Assembly: GCA_958439195.1 (NCBI GenBank)
Contig: OY288151.1
Coordinates: forward strand, 124,001 to 188,000
Reading direction: 5' to 3'
Length of the DNA stretch: 64,000 nt
Source: an uncultured Paracoccaceae bacterium
Lineage (GTDB): Bacteria > Pseudomonadota > Alphaproteobacteria > Rhodobacterales > Rhodobacteraceae
The notes under the pieces were generated by a model that was given only the letters and a program-made list of their open reading frames with translations, searched no databases and had not been told where the DNA came from. The stretch's first letter is position 1. The number at the start of each line of letters is the position of its first letter. Below are positions 19,074 through 26,832 of the stretch, one piece after another. The position numbers were made by a program, and so were the translations under genes.

Positions 19074-19131
19074 GACCGCCAAGTCGCCTGAAGGTGGACT
19101 TTCCTCTTCCATCATTACGGGCTTGGCGGTC
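19074..19131. repeat. Long-loop inverted repeat between tetR and demethylase genes
   Basis: Arms GACCGCCAAG (19074-19083) and CTTGGCGGTC (19122-19131) are perfectly complementary over 10 bp with a 38-base loop. One arm touches the stop codon of the demethylase gene. It could be a mRNA-end structure for that gene, or a copy of a dispersed REP-like element. There is no T run. Confidence 0.5.
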
Positions 19132-21167
19132 TAGATATCCTTCATCAACCGCAGCGCATCATAAATCGCCGCATGGGTATTGCGCGCCTCGACCGCGTCG
19201 CCGATGCGGAACAACTGAAACCCCGTAGGCCCACCCTTCCCTGTCTGTGCGCGGCCGCCGATCAGCGCGTCATAATCCACCGCCCCAAGGTTTTCCGACA
19301 GCGGTTTCAGGTCGAAATAGATCTGCGCCAACGGTTGTGTGCCGTGGTTCACGATGATCTGGTCGAAATGCCGTTCCTGCCGCAACTCGCGGCTGTAATC
19401 CGACCCGATCACTGCCTTCAATCGGTTACCGTCCCGCGCCACGGCCAGCAACCGATAGGTCACGGTAAACGTCACCGCCTTGTCCTGCATGGCCCGCATA
19501 TAGGGGACCAGATTCATCCCCATCACCTCGGGCGCAAAGGTGCGGTCCGGCGTCATCACCTCGACCACCGCCCCCGCCTCGGCCAGCATTTGCGCCGCCT
19601 GCATAGCGGTATGATCACCCGCATCATCATACAGCAGGACATTCGCCCCCGGTTTCACATCGCCCGACAGAATATCCCAGGCGCTGACCACCAGATCGTT
19701 CCCCGACTCCAGCACCGCTGTCTCTGGCAGACCCCCGGTCGCCACGATCACCACATCGGGTGCCTCGGCCAGCACATCGCCCGCCTCGGCCCAGGTGTTG
19801 AACCGAAACTCCACATCCCGCGCCGCGCATTGCGCCATGCGCCAGTCGATGATCCCGATCATTTCGGCCCGCCGTTTGGATTTCGCCGTCAGCCGCACCT
19901 GCCCGCCCGGCTGATCCGCCGCCTCGAACACCACGACGCGATGCCCCCGCTCTGCCGCCACCCGCGCCGCCTCCAGCCCCGCAGGCCCGGCCCCGACAAC
20001 CACCACCTTGCGCGGCACGGCTGCAGGCGCAATGACATGCGGCATCGTCTCTTCCCGCCCCGTCGCCGGGTTGTGGATACACAGTGCCATCCCACCCTGA
20101 TAGATCCGGTCCAGGCAATAGGTTGCCCCCACGCAAGGACGAATATCCTCTTCGCGCCCTTCCACGATCTTTTGCACGATATGCGGATCGGCCATATGCG
20201 CCCGCGTCATCCCCACCATGTCCAATTGCCCGGTCGCCACCGCATGCCGCGCGGTTGCCACATCGGGAATGCGTGCCGCGTGGAATGTCGGCATCCCCAC
20301 CTCGGCCCGCACCCGCCCCGCAAAATCCAGATGTGGGGCCGATCGCATCCCCTGCACGGGGATGACATCGGTCAGCGCAGCATCGGTATGGATGCGCCCC
20401 TTGATGATGTTCAGGAAATCGACCAGCCCCGAATCCCGGAACCGCCGCGCCATCTCGATCCCCTCTTCCGGGGGGATGCCGCCCTTTTCATCCTCATCCG
20501 CCACATAGCGCACACCCAACAGGAAATCCGGGCCCACCCGTTCCCGACAGGCCGCCAGAACCTCCATCGCAAAGCGCAACCGGTTGTCCAGACTGCCCGA
20601 ATACGGCCCATCCGCCGCCGCCGTTAGCGGGCTGATGAACTGGTCCATAAGATGGCCATAACATTCAAACTCCATCCCATCCAATCCACCCGCCTTGATC
20701 CGCTCGGCGGCATCGGCATAGTCGGCGATGATCCGGGTGATGTCCCAATCTTCGATGACCTTGGGAAACGCGCGATGCGATGGTTCGCGCTGTTTGCCGG
20801 GGGCCACCACGGGCAGCCAGTCGCCCTTGTCCCACCGCGTGCGTCGGCCCAGATGGCTCACTTGAATCATCACCGCGGCGCCGGCCTCATGGCAATCATC
20901 CGCCATCCGGCGCAGCCACGGCACCACCTCATCCTTCCAGACCAGCAGGTTGTTGAAGACCGGCGGGCTGTCGCGGCTGACACTGGCCGAACCCGCCGTC
21001 ATCACCATCGCCACCCCGGCCTTGGCCCGCTCGACGTGATACAGCCGATACCGATCCTTTGGCATCCCATCCTCGCCATAGGCGGGTTCATGGCTGGTGG
21101 TCATGATCCGGTTGCGCAGGGTCAGATGTTTCAACTGGTAAGGCTGCAACAGCGGATCGTTCGACAT
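19131..21167 (-). CDS. OYE-type flavin oxidoreductase, N-methylproline demethylase-like
   Basis: 678 residues in two parts. Residues 1-330 are an FMN TIM-barrel of the old-yellow-enzyme type (HLTLRNRIM, GHLMDQFISP, GSLDNRLRF). About 390-678 form an FAD/NAD domain (VVVGAGPAGLEAARVA). The architecture is that of trimethylamine/dimethylglycine dehydrogenases and of enzymes annotated as N-methylproline demethylase, which oxidise N-methyl groups to formaldehyde. The iron-sulfur linker has Cys345, Cys351 and Cys363, but Ala348 where trimethylamine dehydrogenase has its second Cys. ATG 21167 has GAGGA 8 bases upstream; a 24-residue upstream extension is unlikely. The gene lies between two TetR genes. 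Confidence 0.83.
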   Translation of the reverse strand: MSNDPLLQPYQLKHLTLRNRIMTTSHEPAYGEDGMPKDRYRLYHVERAKAGVAMVMTAGSASVSRDSPPVFNNLLVWKDEVVPWLRRMADDCHEAGAAVMIQVSHLGRRTRWDKGDWLPVVAPGKQREPSHRAFPKVIEDWDITRIIADYADAAERIKAGGLDGMEFECYGHLMDQFISPLTAAADGPYSGSLDNRLRFAMEVLAACRERVGPDFLLGVRYVADEDEKGGIPPEEGIEMARRFRDSGLVDFLNIIKGRIHTDAALTDVIPVQGMRSAPHLDFAGRVRAEVGMPTFHAARIPDVATARHAVATGQLDMVGMTRAHMADPHIVQKIVEGREEDIRPCVGATYCLDRIYQGGMALCIHNPATGREETMPHVIAPAAVPRKVVVVGAGPAGLEAARVAAERGHRVVVFEAADQPGGQVRLTAKSKRRAEMIGIIDWRMAQCAARDVEFRFNTWAEAGDVLAEAPDVVIVATGGLPETAVLESGNDLVVSAWDILSGDVKPGANVLLYDDAGDHTAMQAAQMLAEAGAVVEVMTPDRTFAPEVMGMNLVPYMRAMQDKAVTFTVTYRLLAVARDGNRLKAVIGSDYSRELRQERHFDQIIVNHGTQPLAQIYFDLKPLSENLGAVDYDALIGGRAQTGKGGPTGFQLFRIGDAVEARNTHAAIYDALRLMKDI

Positions 21168-21208
21168 CGGGCCATCCTCGGGCAATGTGGGCTGGATCGG
21201 GTTTCCAA

Positions 21209-21251
21209 AAATGTTCACTACTGTCAAGTTTACATTCACAGATGAACATTT
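21209..21251. promoter_or_regulatory. Inverted repeat in divergent promoter region, candidate TetR operator
   Basis: AAATGTTCA (21209-21217) and TGAACATTT (21243-21251) are perfect 9-base inverted arms, 25 bases apart. Between them, on the - strand, lies a TTGACA that could be the -35 box of the demethylase gene. The adjacent TetR gene at 21289 is the obvious candidate to bind here. Confidence 0.45.
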
Positions 21252-21288
21252 CCTTGCGGCACCGGCGCACCCGCGTTAGCCTTTCGCC

Positions 21289-21918
21289 ATGACAGACCAC
21301 CCTCAACCCGACTCTGGATGGCGCGGATCGCCTGATGTCTGGCTTCAGGCCGCGCATGATCTGCTGGTCGAAAGCGGCGTCGATGCCGTGCGCATCCAGC
21401 CGCTTGCCAAACGGCTGAACATCGCGCGCACCAGTTTCTACTGGCACTTCAAAGACCGGGAAACGCTGCTGGCCGCGCTGGCCGACCGGTGGGCGGCCCG
21501 CACCACAACGGGCCTGATCGCCGCCTGCGCCGCTTATGCCGACACCAAGGCAGAGGCGATGCTGAACGTCATTTCCTGCTTTCTTGATGAAGCCGCCTTT
21601 GACAGCCGCCTTGAATTCGCCATCCGCTCCTGGGCGCTGCAAGACGGCTCTATCATGGCCCGTTTGCATGTTGAGGATGCCGCCCGCATCGCCGCGCTGA
21701 TCGACCTTTACCACCGTTGGGGCTATGCCGGGGTGGATGCCGATACCCGCGCGCGCGCGGTCTACCTTACCCAGATCGGCTATATCTCCACCCAGGCCCG
21801 CGAAGACATTGGCATCCGCATGGCGCGCATCCCAGCCTATGTCGAATTGTTCACCGACCTTGCCCCCACGCCCCGCGAAATCGCCCGTTTTCACGCCCAA
21901 CACGGTTTTCCCGCCTGA
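21289..21918 (+). CDS. TetR family transcriptional regulator
   Basis: 209 residues. The N-terminal DNA-binding part is VWLQAAHDLLVESGVDAVRI followed by LAKRLNIARTSFYWHFKDRETLL. The C-terminal part resembles other TetR ligand domains without a clear specificity. It is divergent from the N-demethylase gene, which it probably controls. ATG 21289 gives the usual N-terminal lead before the first helix. It differs clearly from the other two TetR proteins in the window. Confidence 0.88.
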   Translation: MTDHPQPDSGWRGSPDVWLQAAHDLLVESGVDAVRIQPLAKRLNIARTSFYWHFKDRETLLAALADRWAARTTTGLIAACAAYADTKAEAMLNVISCFLDEAAFDSRLEFAIRSWALQDGSIMARLHVEDAARIAALIDLYHRWGYAGVDADTRARAVYLTQIGYISTQAREDIGIRMARIPAYVELFTDLAPTPREIARFHAQHGFPA

Positions 21919-21985
21919 CGCCCCGCTTTACCGCCGCGCCCCGCCCGCATAGCGTGCCGCAACCGCAAACAGCCCGGATGCCCAA

Positions 21986-22948
21986 ATGCTTGCCGCCTAT
22001 GTCGAAGTTGATGGCCGGCTCCAGCGCCTGCCGCCGGATGCAGACCTGACCACCGCCATCTGGATCGACCTTCTCCGCCCCTCAGACGCGGAAACTGCCG
22101 CCGTCATGGCGCTGGGCGCAGATGTCCCCACGTTGGAGGATATGGAAGAGATCGAGGTGTCAAACCGCCTCTACCGTGAAGGCGGCACCGATTACATGAC
22201 CGTGCAACTGACCGGGCATTCGGACACCAACCAACCCATCGCCGGGCCCGTCACCTTTATCCTGTCGCAGGCCCGCCTTGTCACCGTGCGTCACCACGAT
22301 ACCCGCCCCTTTGAAACCTATCCCACCCGTGCCGAAAAAGTTGGCCCCGGCTGTGCCACCGCCAATGGCATCTTCCTGTCGCTGATCGAAGAGATTATCG
22401 GCCGTCTTGCCGATCTGCTGGAATCATCGGGCCGCAGCCTCGATCACACGGCGCGTTCTGTGTATGTCCCCGGTAAACGTGGCCGAAACCAGCTTCGCCT
22501 TGATGTCGCCCTACGCCAGATCGGGCGTGAGGCGGAGTTGCTGGGCCACATCCGACTTGCGCTCCTGACACTCAGCCGTGCGCTGGGCTTTTACGGCCAA
22601 ACCGCCCGCGAACGCATGGGCGATGAAGGGATGGGTCCGGTCACCGCCGATCTTATGCGCGACATCGACTCGCTCGAGGTGCATACCGATTTTCTGTCGC
22701 AGCGGGTTGGTCTTACATCGGATGCCACGCTTGGCATGATCAACCTGTCGCAGAACGCAACCGTGAGGATCGTTTCGGTGGTCGCTGTTTTGTTCTCGCC
22801 ACCCACCCTGATCGCGTCGATCTATGGGATGAACTTCGACATCATGCCCGAACTGGCCCAGCCGTGGGGCTATCCTGCCGCCTTGATTGCGATGGTCGTT
22901 TCCTCGCTTGCGGCCTTCCTCTACTTCCGCTGGAAAACGTGGCTCTAA
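21986..22948 (+). CDS. corA: CorA family magnesium/divalent cation transporter
   Basis: 320 residues with the CorA layout: an N-terminal cytoplasmic alpha/beta domain, a long helical stalk (about 130-255), and two C-terminal membrane helices separated by the selectivity motif YGMNFDIMPEL (GMN near residue 283). It forms a pentameric inner-membrane channel for Mg2+, or for Co/Ni/Zn in ZntB-like members; an intact GMN favours the Mg type. No strong ribosome site precedes the ATG. Its TAA overlaps the nagA TAG on the opposite strand (CTAA at 22945-22948). It is unrelated to the flanking clusters. Confidence 0.9.
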   Translation: MLAAYVEVDGRLQRLPPDADLTTAIWIDLLRPSDAETAAVMALGADVPTLEDMEEIEVSNRLYREGGTDYMTVQLTGHSDTNQPIAGPVTFILSQARLVTVRHHDTRPFETYPTRAEKVGPGCATANGIFLSLIEEIIGRLADLLESSGRSLDHTARSVYVPGKRGRNQLRLDVALRQIGREAELLGHIRLALLTLSRALGFYGQTARERMGDEGMGPVTADLMRDIDSLEVHTDFLSQRVGLTSDATLGMINLSQNATVRIVSVVAVLFSPPTLIASIYGMNFDIMPELAQPWGYPAALIAMVVSSLAAFLYFRWKTWL

Positions 22949-24063
22949 ACCGCCACCCCGCCCCGCCATACCCCGCGAAGCGCCCAATCCGCGCCCAGAT
23001 GTACCATATCCGCCCGCGCGCCGGTTCGCAGATGGCCCAGATCGCCGCGCCCGATCACCGCTGCCGGAACGGCGCTCGCCATAGCCAGCGCCCGCTCCGC
23101 CGGAATGCCCACATCCTGCACCAACACCTGCACGGCGCGCGGCAGCGTCAAATCCGCCCCCGCCAGCGTGCCATCTTCCAGCGTCAATCGACCCTGTGAC
23201 CGCAGAATACGCCGCCCTCCAAGGAAAAACTCTGTCCGGTCCGTCCCCGCCAGTGCCATGCAATCCGACACCAGGAAAATCCCCTCACGCTTGGCCGCCA
23301 ACGCAACCCGCATGCTGACCGCGTCCACATGGATGCCATCCGCGATCAACCCGGCAAAACCATCCGCCGCCAGCACCGCCCCCACCATTCCCGGTTCGCG
23401 GTTGCCCATCTGGCTCATGGCGTTGAACAGATGTGTGGCGCACCGCGCCCCCGCCGCCATCGCCGCCCCCGCCTGACGTGCGCTGCAATCGGTATGGCCT
23501 AACGACACGATCACCCCTGCCGCCGCCATCGCCGCCATCTGATCCTCGGTCACGGATTCCGGTGCAACCGTCACCATCAGCGCCGGCAATTCCGCCGCCG
23601 CCTCGATGATCAGCGCCAGATCGCGCGGCTCCATCGGGCGGATCAGGCCCGCGTCATGCGCCCCCTTGCGCCGCACATCCAGATGCGGCCCCTCTAGATG
23701 CAGACCCAAAAACCCGGGCACCTGCGCCTTGGTGGCCGCAATCCCGGCCTCGACCACCCGATGCGTCGCGTCATAGGTATCGGTGATCAGCGTGGGCAGG
23801 CACCCGGTCGCACCCAACGGCCCTTGAATCGCACAAATCGTTTCTAACACGGCCAAATCGGTGTTCTGATCCACCGCCAGACCACCCGACCCATTCACCT
23901 GCAAATCCAAAAACCCCGGCGCAATCACACCGCCATCCAGCCCAACAACCCGCCCCTGTGCAGGGCCAACCCCCAGCACGACGCCATCCTCAACCACCAG
24001 GGCACCGTCCAGAAACGCCGCCCCGTCAAACACCCGCGCCCCGGTATATGAGGTAACTGCCAT
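22945..24063 (-). CDS. nagA: N-acetylglucosamine-6-phosphate deacetylase
   Basis: 372 residues of the amidohydrolase superfamily. Metal-site and family motifs are visible: LQVNGSGG, HLEGPHLDV, SLGHTDCSA, THLFNAMSQ, DGIHVD and the catalytic-region Asp in LVSDCMALAGTD. It removes the acetyl group from GlcNAc-6-phosphate, giving GlcN-6-phosphate for the next enzyme. The ATG overlaps the stop of the SIS gene by one base (TGATG). It is last in the leftward run kinase, regulator, SIS deaminase, nagA. Confidence 0.93.
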   Translation of the reverse strand: MAVTSYTGARVFDGAAFLDGALVVEDGVVLGVGPAQGRVVGLDGGVIAPGFLDLQVNGSGGLAVDQNTDLAVLETICAIQGPLGATGCLPTLITDTYDATHRVVEAGIAATKAQVPGFLGLHLEGPHLDVRRKGAHDAGLIRPMEPRDLALIIEAAAELPALMVTVAPESVTEDQMAAMAAAGVIVSLGHTDCSARQAGAAMAAGARCATHLFNAMSQMGNREPGMVGAVLAADGFAGLIADGIHVDAVSMRVALAAKREGIFLVSDCMALAGTDRTEFFLGGRRILRSQGRLTLEDGTLAGADLTLPRAVQVLVQDVGIPAERALAMASAVPAAVIGRGDLGHLRTGARADMVHLGADWALRGVWRGGVAV

Positions 24064-25085
24064 CACACCGTCTCCGTCACCTTGCGCAAATGGGGGGGCG
24101 TGTCGGGATCAAACCCCCGGCGCCAGGCCAGCGCCTCGACAAATCCGTAAAAACCCACCACCAACACCAACGGTGCCACCAACGGATGCAGCCCGGAAAC
24201 CGAAGGCAGCGTGATACACCCATCTGCCCGCGCGCCCGTTACAAAAACATCCGCCCCCTGCGCCGCCAACCGCTCTGCCGTCTGCACAACGCCGGGCTGT
24301 GCCATATCCTCGACCGCCAACGCCAGCACCGGAAACTGGGCTTGCACAATCGCGCTTGGCCCGTGCAGCACCTCGGCGGCCGAAAACGCCTCGGCATGCA
24401 CGCCGCAGATTTCCTTAAGTTTCAGGGCGCATTCATTGGCAATCGCAAAGGCCGGACCGCGCCCCAGCACATAACCCTGCTGCGCGCGGGACATGCGCGC
24501 CGCCAACGGTGCCCAATCCAGCGCCAAAGCCGCCTCAAACGTATCGGGCAGGCCTGCCACGGCGGCGCGCAGATCTTCATCCTCTTGCCACTCCGCCAGC
24601 AGCGCCAACCCTGCCAACACTGATGTGACAAAGGTCTTGGTCGCCGCCACCGACTGCTCCACCCCCGCCTGCAACGGCAAACAATGTTCTGACGCTGCCG
24701 CCATCGGGCTGTCGGCAAAGTTGGTGATCGCCACCGAAAGCGCCCCACCCACCCCCGCCGCGCGCATCATCTCCACAATGTCCGGGCTGCGGCCTGATTG
24801 CGAAATCCCCACACAGGCCGCCCCCGCCAGGCGCAAAGGCCGCCCATACACCGATGCCACCGATGGCCCGACAGATGCCACCGGCACCCCCGCCAACAAT
24901 TCCACCGCGTATTTCAGATAGGTCGCCGCATGGTCCGATGACCCCCGCGCCACCGTCACGATCAAACCCGGATCGGCCGCCCGCATCGCCGCCGCCGCCG
25001 CCTCCAGCGCAGCACGCGAATCCGCTAAAAATCGTCTCGAAGCCTGCGGAATCTCGGCCACTTCGCGGGCCATATGGCTTGTCAT
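24063..25085 (-). CDS. SIS-domain glucosamine-6-phosphate deaminase (NagB-II type)
   Basis: 340 residues with two sugar-isomerase (SIS) domains, like the C-terminal half of GlmS. Motifs: VARGSSDHAATYLKY, GISQSGRSPDIVEMM, VAATKTFVTS and LKEICGVHAEAFSAAEVLHGP (key residues E and H). No glutaminase domain is present, so it should run as the deaminating NagB-II enzyme, turning GlcN-6-phosphate into fructose-6-phosphate and ammonia. It overlaps both neighbours by 1-4 bases. The order with nagA and a kinase supports an amino-sugar catabolic role rather than biosynthesis. Confidence 0.88.
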   Translation of the reverse strand: MTSHMAREVAEIPQASRRFLADSRAALEAAAAAMRAADPGLIVTVARGSSDHAATYLKYAVELLAGVPVASVGPSVASVYGRPLRLAGAACVGISQSGRSPDIVEMMRAAGVGGALSVAITNFADSPMAAASEHCLPLQAGVEQSVAATKTFVTSVLAGLALLAEWQEDEDLRAAVAGLPDTFEAALALDWAPLAARMSRAQQGYVLGRGPAFAIANECALKLKEICGVHAEAFSAAEVLHGPSAIVQAQFPVLALAVEDMAQPGVVQTAERLAAQGADVFVTGARADGCITLPSVSGLHPLVAPLVLVVGFYGFVEALAWRRGFDPDTPPHLRKVTETV

Positions 25086-25855
25086 GGGTCTTTCCTTTCC
25101 GTGTCCGGCGCCAGCTTCAGCTCCACCGCAAAATCATAGGCGTCGCCCCGATAAAGCGACCGTGTAAATTCAACCACTCGCCCATCCGGCAAGTATCCGA
25201 TCCGTTCGATCCGCAGCCCCGCCGCCCCTTGCGGCACGCCCAGCAGTTCCGCATCCCGCGCGCCCAGATTGGCCGCCGAAATTCGCTGCACCGCGCGCAC
25301 CGGGCGCATCCCCCGCGCCTCCAACACTGCATAAAGCGACCCCACCACCGCCTCCGGCTCCGGTAAGACCTGGGCCGAGATGGAGGCCCGCTCAATCGCC
25401 AGCGGCACCCCGTCCGACCGTCGCACCCGCTCCAGCCGCGCAACCCTGTCCCCCGCCCCAAGGCCCAGCGCCATCACCTCTTCCGGTGCAGGCGAATGAA
25501 TGGCCCGGCTCAACCAGACCGATTCCACGCTCTTGCCCCGCCGCGCCATATCTTCGGTAAAGCTGGTCAGCAGGCTTAGTGCCTGTTCCAACCGCTCTAC
25601 CCGCTGCGCCACAAAGGTGCCCGACCCGCGCTTCTGCACCAGTTGGCCAGTCCCGACCAAACCCTCAACCGCCTTGCGCACGGTCACACGGCTAAGTCCG
25701 GTCATCGCCGCCATGTCGCGTTCGGGCGGAAGGCTGTCCCCAGGTCGCAACCGCCCCGATGCCACCGCCTCGGCAATCCGGCGTTGCAGTTGCAGGTAAA
25801 GCGGCCCCGCCCCGGTTTCGTCAAACCCGCCGGGTGCAAAGATCCTGTCCATCAT
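25082..25855 (-). CDS. GntR/HutC family regulator of amino-sugar genes (NagR-like)
   Basis: 257 residues: N-terminal winged helix (GPLYLQLQRRIAEAVASGRL, then LSRVTVRKAVEGLV) and a C-terminal UTRA ligand-binding domain (VARLERVRRSDGVPLAIERA, FTRSLYRGDAYDF). NagR/DasR-type members of this family sense GlcN-6-P or GlcNAc-6-P. Its ATG overlaps the kinase stop (ATGA). It is the only regulator within the amino-sugar island and so the best candidate to bind the mirrored TTGGTATT repeats at 26702-26720 and 26791-26809. Confidence 0.88.
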   Translation of the reverse strand: MMDRIFAPGGFDETGAGPLYLQLQRRIAEAVASGRLRPGDSLPPERDMAAMTGLSRVTVRKAVEGLVGTGQLVQKRGSGTFVAQRVERLEQALSLLTSFTEDMARRGKSVESVWLSRAIHSPAPEEVMALGLGAGDRVARLERVRRSDGVPLAIERASISAQVLPEPEAVVGSLYAVLEARGMRPVRAVQRISAANLGARDAELLGVPQGAAGLRIERIGYLPDGRVVEFTRSLYRGDAYDFAVELKLAPDTERKDP

Positions 25856-26679
25856 TGCGTCTCCCGCGCCAAAAGCAACGCACCGTCCAGCGCCGTCCCC
25901 AAGGCCGCCTGAATCACAAACCGCTTGGCAAGGAGATCCGCAAAAACAGTCCCTAATCCACCTAGAAACACTACTGGCAGGCCATCTTCACCTTGCAGAA
26001 CCGCCACCGCTGCACCGACATCCGCCACCGCTTCGTTCATCACAACCACAGCAGCAGGATCATCGCTTTCCACCACCTGTGGGGCCAGCGCCGCAAAATC
26101 CATCGGCCGCGCCTGCAACGAAAAGGCCACCACGGCATCCGCGCCGCCGGCATCCTGCACCAAACCTGCCAGCAAGGGTGTCATCGGTTCCAGCCCGTCC
26201 AACGCCCGAAGGGCGCGGCGCAGGATCGCCCGCCCGATCCAGGCCCCGCTCGCCTCATCCCCCAGAACCAACCCGCGCCCGCCGATCTGCCGGATCACAC
26301 CCCCCCGTTTCACTGCAAAGACGGACCCGGTGCCCAGCGCCGCAACCACGCCATCTTGCGCGCCAAGCGCCCCTTTCACCGCCGTGATCGCATCCGTCAC
26401 CACAGCGACCCGGTCAAAGGGCAGCACATCGCGCAACCGATCCGCCGCCCCCGCCGCATTGGCCCCGGCCAAACCCAGCCCCGCCGCGACAACCCTGCCA
26501 CCACCGGCCTCATCCACCGCCCGCGCCGCCGCCTTCAGGATATTCGCGGCCGCCCCCTCGGGATCAGAGGCAATGTTTGCCGGCCCCGCCTCGCTGCGGC
26601 CCAGAACACGCCCCGATGCATCGGCCACAGCCGCGCGGCACCCCGTGCCGCCCCCATCGATGCCCAAGAAAAGCTGCAT
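25852..26679 (-). CDS. BadF/BadG-type N-acetylglucosamine/N-acetylmuramate kinase
   Basis: 275 residues with the ASKHA ATP-binding fold: phosphate-1 motif LGIDGGGTGCRAAV at the N-terminus, ALGTGSVFAV as phosphate-2, and VFLGGLGTVFADLL as the adenosine motif. Members include eukaryotic GlcNAc kinase and the bacterial MurK-type kinase that phosphorylates MurNAc and GlcNAc. With murQ divergent next to it, a MurNAc/GlcNAc 6-kinase role fits well. ATG 26679 has AAGGG 8 bases upstream; a longer frame to 26709 is possible but has no such site. It is the first gene of the leftward operon. Confidence 0.85.
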   Translation of the reverse strand: MQLFLGIDGGGTGCRAAVADASGRVLGRSEAGPANIASDPEGAAANILKAAARAVDEAGGGRVVAAGLGLAGANAAGAADRLRDVLPFDRVAVVTDAITAVKGALGAQDGVVAALGTGSVFAVKRGGVIRQIGGRGLVLGDEASGAWIGRAILRRALRALDGLEPMTPLLAGLVQDAGGADAVVAFSLQARPMDFAALAPQVVESDDPAAVVVMNEAVADVGAAVAVLQGEDGLPVVFLGGLGTVFADLLAKRFVIQAALGTALDGALLLARETQ

Positions 26680-26701
26680 GGCGAATCCCTTCGAACTATA
26701 G

Positions 26702-26720
26702 AATACCAAAACAATACCAA
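26702..26720 (-). promoter_or_regulatory. Tandem TTGGTATT boxes, operator for the leftward operon
   Basis: Read on the - strand, two TTGGTATT boxes lie exactly 11 bases apart, one helical turn. They end 22 bases before the kinase ATG. The same arrangement, mirrored, precedes murQ. Probable regulator: the GntR/HutC protein at 25082-25855. Confidence 0.6.
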
Positions 26721-26790
26721 ATAGAAAGAGACTTCCCGAAAGAGCCAGAAAACGGCCTGTGATGGCAGGGAAAAGAAAGTTACTTTACAA

Positions 26791-26809
26791 TTGGTATTAT
26801 TTTGGCATT
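26791..26809 (+). promoter_or_regulatory. Tandem TTGGTATT/TTGGCATT boxes, operator for the rightward operon
   Basis: TTGGTATT (26791) and TTGGCATT (26802) are 11 bases apart and end 23 bases before the murQ ATG. They are the mirror image of the pair at 26702-26720. A TATTAT inside could also be part of a -10 region. Confidence 0.6.
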
Positions 26810-26832
26810 GTCGTGGGAACCGGAGGAATCAC

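Noticed and set aside
19173..20627. 484-residue open frame antisense to the demethylase gene
   Set aside because: Composition is dominated by Arg, His and Pro, as expected for the reverse strand of high-GC coding DNA. The opposite strand has clear FMN and FAD domains.
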